Positions 26,897-34,965 of a DNA stretch of 56,567 bases are shown in pieces. Made by a program: the position numbers and the translations under genes. Within the stretch, counting starts at the first letter, position 1, and each line of letters begins with the position of its first letter. The notes below the pieces were generated by a model. The model searched no databases. It was not told the DNA's origin and worked only from the letters and a program-made list of their open reading frames with translations. Source of the DNA: an uncultured archaeon (GTDB taxonomy: Archaea > Halobacteriota > Halobacteria > Halobacteriales > Haloferacaceae); contig CAKZPG010000046.1 of NCBI GenBank assembly GCA_937138675.1, positions 1 through 56,567 of the forward strand, given 5' to 3'.

Positions 26897-27260
26897 GTAC
26901 TCGCGGCGACGGCAGAGAAGCCAGTTGTATCGGCACTTCGGTGACCTGCGCCCTCCCACAGCACCCTGTCAGACCACAGAGACAGAGCGCCTCAAGGGCC
27001 CGACGTCGGCGCCGATGGCGGTACGGCCACAGGCGAGACGTACACCATCCCGGGTTGACATCGACGATGTCGTCGAACGGCCGAAACACCCGACAAGACG
27101 ACCCAGGTGTTGGTGCCGCTCCAGCGCATCGGCGTTCGCCCTGAACACGGCGGTGAACTACCCCTGCCTACTCGCCGCCGTCGGCGGCTGCTAGAGGACG
27201 GGGCATTAGCGCCTGAGTTGCAAATAAAGAGTCATACGGTCGGCGCGACACGCAAGGTGT
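26897..27260. mobile_element. IS605/TnpB-end-like insertion relic between rnp4 and yhbY
   Basis: No credible gene lies here. On the minus strand 27151-27207 reads CCCCGTCCTCTAGCAGCCGC, CGACGGCGGCGAGTAGGC and AGGGGTAGTTCACC, i.e. a hairpin then a GAGTAGG-AGGGTAGTT(T/C)AC end. The same arrangement is found downstream of the decayed tnpB at 33010-33080, so I read this as the terminal (right-end, guide-RNA-like) part of such an element. Nothing is recognisable in 26900-27140. An AT-rich TTGCAAATAAAGAG before 27261 probably supplies the yhbY promoter. Confidence 0.5.
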
Positions 27261-27509
27261 ATGACAGACCAGGAACTGCGAGCGCGCGCGCACAATCTGG
27301 ACGCGACGCTCCGCGTTGGGAAGCGGGGACCGGAGATGGTCCTCGAAGAGTTAAACGACCAGTTAGCCGACCGTAACCTCGTGAAGGTGCGGTTTCTTCG
27401 CGCGGCACGGGCGAAGACAGACGTCGAGACGCTCGCAGCGGAGATGGCGCCGGAGGTGAGCGCCGACGTCGTCGAGACACGGGGCAACACGGCGGTGTTC
27501 CACCGGTGA
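27261..27509 (+). CDS. yhbY: YhbY/CRS1-type RNA-binding protein
   Basis: An 82-residue protein of the CRM (CRS1-YhbY) RNA-binding domain, which associates with pre-50S subunits in bacteria and probably acts in ribosome or tRNA maturation in archaea. It reads MTDQELRARAHNLDATLRVG then KRGPEMVLEELNDQLADRNLVKVRFL, with the GKRG-type loop of the family. It overlaps the mechanosensitive channel start by 4 nt. Confidence 0.92.
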   Translation: MTDQELRARAHNLDATLRVGKRGPEMVLEELNDQLADRNLVKVRFLRAARAKTDVETLAAEMAPEVSADVVETRGNTAVFHR

Positions 27510-28402
27510 CACCGCTTCCGCTCCAGGCCACCTCCTTCGTCAGGAACCTGCTCACCAGGTTAATAGGCGAGACAATCGCGGGCGCCGTAGCGCCGATACT
27601 GGTTTTTGTCGTTGCGTTCGTCGCCGTATACATTGTCGGCCGGAGCGTGTCGACAACAGTCCTAAAACGAGTGTTGGACGCCCGCGGGCTCGACGCACAC
27701 GCTCGAAAGCCGCTCAATAAGATTACGAATGTCGTGGTCGCGTTCGTCGCCATCGCGGTCGCATTCGGGCTGGCGGAGTATGGCAACTTCCTCCAGAGTC
27801 TCGCCACTATCGCGGCAGCGGCGACGCTCGCAGTTGGCCTCGCGACACAAGACACTATCTCGAACTTCGTCGCGGGCGTGTTCATATTTACCGACAGACC
27901 GTTCCGCATCGGCGATTGGATAGAGTGGGACGGCCACGCCGGTGTGGTCGAGGATGTCTCTTTCCGGGTCACTCGAGTTCGGACGTTCGACAACGAACTG
28001 CTGACCGTACCGAACAACACGCTGACGAGTGGTGTCGTAAAGAACCCGGTCGCGAAAGATACCCTCCGCCTGAAGATACCGTTCGGCATTAGCTACGACG
28101 ACGACGTCGAACAAGCGAGCAAGATAATCGTCAAGGAAGCCGAGGCGGCCGAAGACATCCTCGACAACCCCGCGCCGTCGGTACGTCTGACCGAACTCGG
28201 CGACTCGGCGGTCGTTCTCCAGTCGCGGGTCTGGATCGCCGACCCCTCGCGCGCAGACCTTGTGAAGACACGCGCCGACTACGTAACGTCGGTCAAGCGC
28301 CGGTTCGATCAAGAGGGGGTGAATTTCCCCTACCCGAACCGGACGCTCGGCGGGTCACTTTCGATCGAGGGACTGGACCGCCTGACTGAAACCGCGAACT
28401 AG
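27506..28402 (+). CDS. mscS: Small-conductance mechanosensitive channel (MscS)
   Basis: A 298-residue membrane channel that opens under membrane tension to release solutes on osmotic downshock. Three transmembrane helices (about 18-45, 72-92, 96-125) end in the pore helix ATIAAAATLAVGLATQDTISNFVAGVFI. The MscS beta domain follows with RPFRIGDWIEWDGHAGVVEDVSFRVTRVRTFDNELLTVPNN. GTG start overlapping the yhbY stop (GTGA), so translation is probably coupled. The stop overlaps the converging HD gene by 4 nt. Confidence 0.93.
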   Translation: MTPLPLQATSFVRNLLTRLIGETIAGAVAPILVFVVAFVAVYIVGRSVSTTVLKRVLDARGLDAHARKPLNKITNVVVAFVAIAVAFGLAEYGNFLQSLATIAAAATLAVGLATQDTISNFVAGVFIFTDRPFRIGDWIEWDGHAGVVEDVSFRVTRVRTFDNELLTVPNNTLTSGVVKNPVAKDTLRLKIPFGISYDDDVEQASKIIVKEAEAAEDILDNPAPSVRLTELGDSAVVLQSRVWIADPSRADLVKTRADYVTSVKRRFDQEGVNFPYPNRTLGGSLSIEGLDRLTETAN

Positions 28403-29235
28403 AGCTCGATCCGCTCGACGAGGGGGTCGTCGGTCTTCGTGTTTATTGCGACAATCCGGACGTTGTCGTCAAGCCCTGAGTCCCGCAGTTTCTCTTTCAA
28501 TAGTTCATCAACTTGGTAGACGCCAGCGGCGTTAACCATCTCTATCTCGACTAACACGGCCCGCCCGTTGCCGGGCTTCAATGTCACATCGCGGATGGCC
28601 TGACTCGACAGAGTGTTAATTCCACGTCCGCCCTTCTCGTACGGGATTCGAGAGCGCCCGCGCTCCATGTCGAGGCCGTCTGCAACCCGAACGACGCCGG
28701 CCTCCAGCGTCAGCGGCTGTTCTTCAGTGTGGTGACAGAGGATTGCGTGGAGGACCTCGGCCTTGACCCGGACGGCCGCGGCGGTATTGTAGTGGTCGCT
28801 CTCACGGAGGAACCGGTCAAGCAGGTCGGCCGCGAGCGGAATGGAGTAGTACGAGTGGTTGTCCCGGTGGACGACGTGGCCAATATCGTGGAGGGTGGCC
28901 GCGAGGGCGACGATGACGGGTTCGTCTGCCTGCTCAAGCCCCTGCTGGCGCGCGCCGTTGAACTCAATGTCGCCACGCTTCAGCAGTTCGTAGAGCCGGA
29001 GCGCCCGGTCGCGAACGATGGAGACGTGTTTCGGACCGTGGTCGTTGTACCCTTTCCTGACGACGGCGTTGACGTTCTGAGCCTCGAGATACGCCTGTAC
29101 CTCGGGGTCGGTCACGAGTCGCGGCAGGACGTCGTTCAACCGAACGTCGGGAAACGCGTGGTCTGCGCCCGGGTCATACCGCTTCCCACCATGGCCGTCA
29201 GCGTTGCGCTTCCCGCCCTCGTCAATGTCGCTCAC
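28399..29235 (-). CDS. HD-domain metal-dependent phosphohydrolase
   Basis: A 278-residue protein from a GTG start (VSDIDEGGKRNADGHGGKRY). The HD signature is spread as NDHGPKHVSIVRDRALRLYELL, then ATLHDIGHVVHRDNHSYYS and the LCHHTEE region with D in VRVADGLDME. A C-terminal alpha/beta tail (AVLVEIEMVNAAGVYQVDEL) may sense a ligand. HD proteins hydrolyse nucleotides or cyclic nucleotides; the substrate is unknown. The start was moved well into the track ORF because the first 89 codons look like an antisense shadow. Confidence 0.85.
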   Translation of the reverse strand: MSDIDEGGKRNADGHGGKRYDPGADHAFPDVRLNDVLPRLVTDPEVQAYLEAQNVNAVVRKGYNDHGPKHVSIVRDRALRLYELLKRGDIEFNGARQQGLEQADEPVIVALAATLHDIGHVVHRDNHSYYSIPLAADLLDRFLRESDHYNTAAAVRVKAEVLHAILCHHTEEQPLTLEAGVVRVADGLDMERGRSRIPYEKGGRGINTLSSQAIRDVTLKPGNGRAVLVEIEMVNAAGVYQVDELLKEKLRDSGLDDNVRIVAINTKTDDPLVERIEL

Positions 29236-29527
29236 ACGTCGAGTCTGGCGACCGCGCGCAAAAAGATGCGCCCCCAACTCGCGATCGCCGCTGGCACTTG
29301 GCGTCGTCCGGTTTCTCGCTCGGCTTGCCGTCCCGGTGGGGGGCGGCACGACAGTCGACGCAACCACGACTGCGTCCTGCGAGGTACCAAGGCCCGTACT
29401 TTGCACGTACAGATAATCCTTCGGCCACAGACGCCCGTGGGGCCGCTCTCGGTCGCCACCGAGAGTAATACAGTCACTCGCGGCAGGCAAAAGGCCTATC
29501 ACAGAGTCCGTTCAAACAACGTCAAAT

Positions 29528-29791
29528 ATGCAGGGCATGATTCCCCTGGTTCCCGGCCTCCCCGGTGGGCCCGAGTTGATCATCGTGCTGTTCGTGTTAG
29601 TCCTCTTGTTTGGTGCAAATAAGATCCCGAAGCTCGCTCGGTCAACGGGGCAGGCGATGGGCGAGTTCCGCAAAGGTCGGGAGGAGGTCGAAGAAGAACT
29701 CGACGAAATCCAGGGCGACGCAATCCCGACGGACGAGGAGACGTCGACCGACGAGCCGGAACCCGAGACGGCCGAAGAAAAGTCGGCCTGA
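29528..29791 (+). CDS. tatA: Sec-independent (Tat) translocase subunit TatA
   Basis: An 87-residue protein with one N-terminal helix (LPGGPELIIVLFVLVLLFGANKIPKLARSTGQAMGEFRKGREEVEEEL). The FG-x-x-KIPKLAR hinge and amphipathic helix are the TatA signature; an acidic tail follows. TatA polymerises to form the pore for folded, twin-arginine-signal proteins, the main export route in haloarchaea. Several proteins in this window (Sco, DsbA-like, the ABC binding protein) carry such signals. The ATG three codons in is an alternative start. Confidence 0.93.
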   Translation: MQGMIPLVPGLPGGPELIIVLFVLVLLFGANKIPKLARSTGQAMGEFRKGREEVEEELDEIQGDAIPTDEETSTDEPEPETAEEKSA

Positions 29792-29846
29792 GCGCGACCG
29801 GGCCGGACCCACCGTATTTTATTTCACCCATCCGGTAGCGCCGGTA

Positions 29847-29919
29847 GGGCGCGTGGCCTAGTGGACAGGGCGAGAGGTTCCTAACCTCTCGATCGCGGGT
29901 TCGAATCCCGCCGCGCCCG
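29847..29919 (+). tRNA. tRNA-Arg (anticodon CCU)
   Basis: A complete 73-nt cloverleaf. The acceptor stem GGGCGCG pairs with CGCGCCC, and the discriminator is G. The anticodon arm reads AGAGG-TTCCTAA-CCTCT with anticodon CCT, and the T arm GCGGG-TTCGAAT-CCCGC. No CCA is encoded. It would read AGG codons. Confidence 0.97.
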
Positions 29920-30243
29920 TCCCCACCCCCCACAGTCCAGTGTGTGCGGGGAACAGGTAGGGGTCAGCTGCGTCGCCTACGGAGTTCAATCCGAGAACTC
30001 GGTGAGTTATCGCCCGTGTCCGCCTATTAACAGTCGATCACTACCCGTACACGTTTGAGAGTTTCTCGCACATGTCGCGGCGTCTATTGCTGGTATCTCG
30101 GATAAGAGATGATCGATAGATGATATCGACAGGGGCTCTAACATACGAATAACCCACAACTGGCGATTGACAAGCGTCCGACTCTCACCCACATCTTCGC
30201 CGCCAAAAGCCGGTATAATACTCCTCGGCTGCAAATGATATTG
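29920..30243 (+). promoter_or_regulatory. Intergenic stretch with promoter of the ABC importer operon
   Basis: About 320 nt without a gene. It is AT-richer than average and holds a GGAGTTCAATCCGAGAACTC inverted pair (about 29981-30000) and direct GATGATCGATAGATGATATC runs near 30108. TATA box GGTATAATAC at about 30213-30220 lies 25-30 nt before the ATG at 30244. No further RNA gene is evident after the tRNA. Confidence 0.5.
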
Positions 30244-31257
30244 ATGGAACCTGACGGCGGACGGCTCTCACGGCGGACGTATCTTCATGGTGCGAGCGTC
30301 GCGGCAGCGGCTTCAATAGCAGGATGTGCGGGTATCGGAGGCGAGACTGACGACTTGACTGTCGCGTACATGCCGATCTTCCCCGATCTCCAATACTTCG
30401 TGATGGAGTCAGAGGGCTACCTCGATGCGGTCGACGCGACGGTTAACGGTCGCGAGTTCACCGACGGCCCGGCGATCATCCAAGCATACGGCGGCGGTGA
30501 GATAGATATCGCAATGTTCGGCATCGTCCCCTCGATGATCGTCATCGACCGCGACCTGCCAGCAAAGGTAACGGCCGCGAATATCGTCGAGCCAATGGCG
30601 ATCCTCGCACACGAGGACCTCCGTTCGCTGTGGGCGGACCACGGCCCAGACGCGTTCTCGGCCTGGCAAGAGCAGACGGGGCGTCCGTTCCGGTTCGGTA
30701 CATTTCCCCAGGGGTCGGTGCCGGACGTCCTCCTGCGCTACTGGCTTGAGCAGGAAGGCGTCTCGACGGAGGCGGTCGAGATTGTCGAGATTGGGGGCGC
30801 GAACGCTGTCTGGCAGGCGATCGCGAACGGAGAGGTCGACGGCTCCTCAATCATGGAACCCGTACCGACGCGGGCCGACGTCGCGGACGTGTCGGTCGGA
30901 ACGTTCCGGACCGCCGCCGAGGTGATGCCGGGTCAGCCGGCAGCGGTCACGCTGATGAGTGATGAGGTACGGTCGTCGCCGGTCGCGGCGCAGTTCCTCG
31001 AACAGCACGTCCGCGCGACCGAGTTCATCGGCAAAAACCCGGACCGAACGGCGACCATCGTCGAGGAGGGGATCGGGATGAGCGCGGACCTCGCGCGGCA
31101 GGCGCTTGAGGGACCACTGTCGAACTTCGTCACCGACCCGCGCTCGATCGAATCTGGCGCCGAGATATTCTCACGGTTCGCGGCACAGAATGGGCAGATC
31201 GACTCGGAGCTCTCGCTCGACCAGATCTTCGACTACAGCGTCTACAAGGAGCTCTAA
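30244..31257 (+). CDS. ABC transporter substrate-binding lipoprotein (NitT/TauT type)
   Basis: A 337-residue exported solute-binding protein. The start is followed by a Tat signal (SRRTYLHGASVAAAASIAGC) with a lipobox Cys, then a two-lobe domain of the NMT1/SsuA-NrtA type: VAYMPIFPDLQYFVMESEGY, GREFTDGPAIIQAYGGGEIDIAMFG, FRFGTFPQGSVPDVLLRYWL. Family members bind nitrate, sulfonates, taurine or thiamine precursors. The ligand cannot be told here. I used the ATG at 30244; the one at 30235 is equally in frame. Confidence 0.9.
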   Translation: MEPDGGRLSRRTYLHGASVAAAASIAGCAGIGGETDDLTVAYMPIFPDLQYFVMESEGYLDAVDATVNGREFTDGPAIIQAYGGGEIDIAMFGIVPSMIVIDRDLPAKVTAANIVEPMAILAHEDLRSLWADHGPDAFSAWQEQTGRPFRFGTFPQGSVPDVLLRYWLEQEGVSTEAVEIVEIGGANAVWQAIANGEVDGSSIMEPVPTRADVADVSVGTFRTAAEVMPGQPAAVTLMSDEVRSSPVAAQFLEQHVRATEFIGKNPDRTATIVEEGIGMSADLARQALEGPLSNFVTDPRSIESGAEIFSRFAAQNGQIDSELSLDQIFDYSVYKEL

Positions 31258-31261
31258 ACGG

Positions 31262-32062
31262 ATGGCAACGGACACCCGCGGACCCGTCAGTGGTGAGGAC
31301 GTCGCGAGCCCGGTCGGGAGCGTCGACGGGACCCGAGCGCTCTATGGCGTGGCCGGGGTGGCCGGGTTCGTCGCTCTCTGGTGGGCGGCTTCGCTCGTCC
31401 AGCCAGCATACGTCCTGCCGTCGCCGCTCGCGGTCGGCGAGACGTTCGCCGCCGAGGCGGCCTCTGGAACGATGGGGATTGCGCTGGGGAACAGTGTCCT
31501 TCACTGGCTGCCGGGAACGGTCGTCGGCACGACCGCCGGTGTGGCCGCCGGCGTGGCGCTCGCGTGGTGGTCAACGCTTGACGACGCTGCCTCGGGGGTC
31601 GTCCGGCTACTCCGGCCCGTCCCCCCTTTGGCGCTCATCGGGTTCGCGATTGCGTGGCTGGGGATCAACCACGCTGGCGCGGCCGCTATCGTTGCCGTCG
31701 GCGCGTTCTGGATCAATTTTTACGCGGCATACGGAGGGGTCGAGAGCGTCTCCGAAGACCTGATAGACGTCGCACGAAGCCTCGATGTCCACGGGAGCCT
31801 CGCCTTACTCCGCTCGGTTGTGGTTCCGGCTGCGCTTCCGGAGATAACGACCGGGGTTCGCACCGGTATCGGGCGGTGCTGGATGCTCGTAGTCGCCGCC
31901 GAGATATTCGGCGTCAACGGCATCGGGCGCGAGATACTCCGCGCGTCGAACAACCTCCGGGTGGACGTAGTGATAAGCTATATTCTCGTCCTAAGCTTGG
32001 CCTACCTCATCATCGACGCCGTCTTCCGGGCCACACAGCGACGGGCGCTCAAGTGGCGATGA
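31262..32062 (+). CDS. ABC transporter permease (SsuC/TauC type)
   Basis: A 266-residue membrane protein starting MATDTRGPVSGEDVASPVGS with about six helices. The ABC permease EAA-like loop is SVSEDLIDVARSLDVHGSLALLRSVVVPAALPEITTGVRTGIGRCW. It forms the channel for the binding protein encoded 4 nt upstream and overlaps the ATPase gene by 4 nt. The start was set at ATG 31262; the ORF track extends antisense into the previous gene. Confidence 0.92.
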   Translation: MATDTRGPVSGEDVASPVGSVDGTRALYGVAGVAGFVALWWAASLVQPAYVLPSPLAVGETFAAEAASGTMGIALGNSVLHWLPGTVVGTTAGVAAGVALAWWSTLDDAASGVVRLLRPVPPLALIGFAIAWLGINHAGAAAIVAVGAFWINFYAAYGGVESVSEDLIDVARSLDVHGSLALLRSVVVPAALPEITTGVRTGIGRCWMLVVAAEIFGVNGIGREILRASNNLRVDVVISYILVLSLAYLIIDAVFRATQRRALKWR

Positions 32063-32847
32063 GCGGCGAAGACGCCACCTCTCGGATGGGGTCGAGCACG
32101 GGGGACGATGCCCGGGTCGCCGTTCAGGGCGTCTCAAAGCGCTACGACGGCGCGCAGGGCCCAGTTCGGGCGCTCTCGAATATTAATTTCTCGGTCGCCA
32201 ACGGTGAGTTTGTCTGCGTCGTCGGGCCCTCCGGCTGTGGCAAGACCACGCTCTTCCGTGTCATCGCTGGGCTAGAGGAATCAACTGAAGGTCGGGTCCT
32301 TCTTGATGGCAAGATGATAAACGGACCGACAAGCGACCTCGGCCTCGTCTTCCAAGAGTACTACCTGTTCCCGTGGCTCACTGCTGCGGAGAACGTCGGA
32401 TTCGGCCCCGACCATGCCGAAACCGCGGCAGACGAACGCGACGCCCGGGTCCAGGAGCTCTTGAACCTCGTTGGCCTCGGCGGATCGGCCGACAGCTACC
32501 CTCGCGACCTCTCCGGTGGGATGAAACAGCGGGTGTCGCTCGCCCGCGCGCTGGCGATGGACCCAGGGCTTCTCCTGATGGACGAGCCGTTCGGCGCGGT
32601 CGACGCCCAGACGAAGCGGATGCTTCAGGACGAACTACTCGACATCTGGCAGGAGACGGGCAAGACGATCCTTCTCGTCACCCACGATGTCGCGGAGGCA
32701 GTCAGGCTAGCCGACCGGGTGGTTGTGATGGCCGCCGACCCCGGCCGGATCCGGACTGTCGTCGACGTTGACCTTCCACGTCCCCGGACTCGGACCGACG
32801 AGACGTTCGGCGCGGTCTACGAACGCGTTCTCGGTCTCATCAACTAG
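32059..32847 (+). CDS. ABC transporter ATP-binding protein (NitT/TauT type)
   Basis: A 262-residue ATPase starting MSGEDATSRMGSSTGDDARV. Walker A is GPSGCGKTT, the Q-loop lies in VFQEYYLFPWL, the ABC signature is LSGGMKQR and Walker B LLLMDEPFGAVD, with the switch His in LLVTHDVAEA. All catalytic residues are intact. Overlap with the permease (ATGA) shows a tightly coupled three-gene importer operon. No enzyme gene next to it betrays the substrate. Confidence 0.95.
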   Translation: MSGEDATSRMGSSTGDDARVAVQGVSKRYDGAQGPVRALSNINFSVANGEFVCVVGPSGCGKTTLFRVIAGLEESTEGRVLLDGKMINGPTSDLGLVFQEYYLFPWLTAAENVGFGPDHAETAADERDARVQELLNLVGLGGSADSYPRDLSGGMKQRVSLARALAMDPGLLLMDEPFGAVDAQTKRMLQDELLDIWQETGKTILLVTHDVAEAVRLADRVVVMAADPGRIRTVVDVDLPRPRTRTDETFGAVYERVLGLIN

Positions 32848-33379
32848 CGAATAAAACATTTGCTGTCAGCCCCAGCCCTCAATATATGTTCGGCGGGCAC
32901 TCCGGTATCTTGTTGCTTGCGTCCGCACCCGGCGGTCTCGTGCCACTCATTGCCGGCCGGCCAACTGTCGCCCTCGTCGCCGACGGGACGCTCTCTGGCT
33001 TGCGATACGCCGTAAACTACCCTACCCTACTCCCTCGGCGCATACGCGCCTCGGTCCTTGAGGAGAGGGCTTTGATATGGACACCCGGCGATCAGTCGCC
33101 AGCAAGAGGCTGGTGACTCTCACCGTTCACCATCCCACCATTCACACGCACGTCTACTGGTGCGTCTCCGCTCCCCAACTTGTGCCAGGAACGGAGTATG
33201 TGTGTCTCCTTCCGAACGTACCTCACGCCGATGTTCTTCGCTGCGTTGTAGTCTGCACCTACTCCGTACCCGCACTTCTGGCAACAGAACGCTTCTCCCT
33301 GCCGTTGTCCTCGTGTTGAACCCCGCACCTGTACACGCGTAGTCGCCCTCAGACACACGGCAAAAAGCGCCGGAGCGAT
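32848..33379 (-). pseudogene. tnpB: Decayed 3' end of a TnpB (IS200/IS605, IS1341-type) gene plus element end
   Basis: The minus frame at 33092-33358 encodes [20 protein letters not shown] then [20 protein letters not shown], ending [10 protein letters not shown]. This is the C-terminal half of the TnpB zinc ribbon and the RuvC-III region ([10 protein letters not shown]) of an RNA-guided nuclease. Upstream the ribbon's first half (GF-HEDNGRE) is split over two other frames, so at least two shifts have occurred and the N-terminal 300 or so residues are gone. Downstream (33010-33080) is the hairpin and GTAGTTTAC end typical for these elements. 32848-33000 shows nothing else. Confidence 0.8.
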
Positions 33380-34888
33380 TCACAAGTCGCCAGCCCGCGC
33401 TAATTCGCGCACCCGCTCCGCCCGCTCCGTTATCGCCGCCCACTCCTCGTCGTCCTTGCCGTCGACATGGCTGTACATCAGTCCCATCCGGCCGGTCCCG
33501 CGCAGTGTCTCCTCGTTCTCCCGCAGGAAGTCCCAGTAGAGTGCGTTAAACGGGCAGGCGCCCTCGCCGGTCGTGCGCGAGACGGTGTATTCGCAGTTCT
33601 GACAGTGGTCGCTCATCCGGTTGACGTAGTTCCCGGATGAGGCGTATGGCTTCGATGAGAGCGCATCAGTGGCGAACGAGCCCATCCCGACGACGTTCGG
33701 CGTCGTCGCCCAGTGGTATGCATCAACGAAGCCGAGGTGGAACCAGTCGTTCAGCTCGTGCGGGTCGGCACCGTAGGTCAACGCAAAGTTCGAGAGGAGC
33801 ATCAGGCGCTCGATATGGTGGGCGTAGCCGCGCTCCCAGACCCGGCCGACCGCACGCTTCATACACTGCATGTCTGTCTCGGTCGTATAGTAAAGCGGCG
33901 GCAGGGCCTCGGTCTGGTCGAGCTGGTTCGTCTCGTTCATCGCCGGCATCGCCCGGCGGTAGACGTGGCGCATGAACTCCCGCCAGCCCGCGACCTGTCG
34001 GACGAACCCCTCGACGCTCTCGATCGGTGCCTCGCCGGCCTCGTACCGGTCGACCGCACCTTCGATCACCTCCACCGGGCGCAGGAGACCGATGTTGAGC
34101 GAAGAGGAGAGCAGCGAGTGCGACATCGCCCACTCGTCGTCGAGCATTGCGTCCTGATATGGCCCGAACTCCGGCAGACGGTGGTTGAGAAAGTTATCGA
34201 GCGCTGTGAGAGCCTGGTCGCGCGTCACCGGCCAGCAGAACGCCTCAAACTCATCGTTCCCCCACGCGTCGTCGAACCGGTCCGTGACCCACGCGTGCGT
34301 CTCTCGAGTACGGTCGTCGTACGCGAACGATGGAGCCGGGGGTGGCGACCAGTCGTCCGGCGGGGTGTCGCGGTTTTGATCGTCGAAGTTCCACTCGCCG
34401 CCGGCCGGGGCACCGTCGTTCATCAGGTAGCCCGTCTGTCGGCGGACGTGGCGGTACCACTGCTCCTGCCGGAAGCCATCCTCAACGCTCGTGTCGCCGG
34501 CCCACGCGTCGAACTCTGCCGGCGTCGTCAGGAACAGTGGGTTCGGTTCAACCCGCAGGGTCCCGCCCCGCTCGTCGACCAGTTCGCGGAGACGCGGCAC
34601 TGCGCCGTGGCTCGCAGGTCGGGCGAGAGAGAGGTCGTCGTCCGGATACTGCTCGAAGTAGCGGTCAAGGCCGTCACCGAACCGGTCGGCCTTGACGTAG
34701 ACAACCTCGTGGCCGGCATCACGGAGCCGGTCGCGGACACCGCGCATCGCCGCGAAGACAACGGTGAGCTTCTGGGGGTGGTAGCGCCGCCGCTCGGCGA
34801 ACGCGTGAGCCTCGATCATAAACACGCGTTCGTCGCCGTCGACGAGTACCTCGGGGGCGAGCTGGTCGCCGAGGAGCCATCTGGTCAC
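33380..34888 (-). CDS. FeS-type photolyase/cryptochrome-related protein
   Basis: A 502-residue protein from a GTG start (VTRWLLGDQLAPEVLVDGDE). An N-terminal Rossmann-like DPRP domain precedes an all-helical FAD-binding domain (GFVRQVAGWREFMRHVYRRAM; WERGYAHHIERLMLLSNFALT). Four cysteines, C342, C429, C432 and C445 (MQCM; CQNC; ACPF), have the spacing of the [4Fe-4S] cluster in bacterial FeS photolyases such as Agrobacterium PhrB, which repair (6-4) photoproducts. The long track ORF upstream of the GTG is an antisense shadow over the reductase gene. Confidence 0.9.
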   Translation of the reverse strand: MTRWLLGDQLAPEVLVDGDERVFMIEAHAFAERRRYHPQKLTVVFAAMRGVRDRLRDAGHEVVYVKADRFGDGLDRYFEQYPDDDLSLARPASHGAVPRLRELVDERGGTLRVEPNPLFLTTPAEFDAWAGDTSVEDGFRQEQWYRHVRRQTGYLMNDGAPAGGEWNFDDQNRDTPPDDWSPPPAPSFAYDDRTRETHAWVTDRFDDAWGNDEFEAFCWPVTRDQALTALDNFLNHRLPEFGPYQDAMLDDEWAMSHSLLSSSLNIGLLRPVEVIEGAVDRYEAGEAPIESVEGFVRQVAGWREFMRHVYRRAMPAMNETNQLDQTEALPPLYYTTETDMQCMKRAVGRVWERGYAHHIERLMLLSNFALTYGADPHELNDWFHLGFVDAYHWATTPNVVGMGSFATDALSSKPYASSGNYVNRMSDHCQNCEYTVSRTTGEGACPFNALYWDFLRENEETLRGTGRMGLMYSHVDGKDDEEWAAITERAERVRELARAGDL

Positions 34889-34937
34889 ATGAGGTATAAG
34901 GGCGGGAGACAAGTCAACGTTCGCCTGCCCCCGTCGC

Positions 34938-34944
34938 TTATATT
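34938..34944 (+). promoter_or_regulatory. TATA box for the aldo/keto reductase
   Basis: GCTTATATTC is centred about 25 nt before the ATG at 34966, matching leaderless haloarchaeal spacing and supporting that start over the later in-frame ATG at 34984. Confidence 0.5.
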
Positions 34945-34965
34945 CTGCCCCGCCGACACCGGCGC

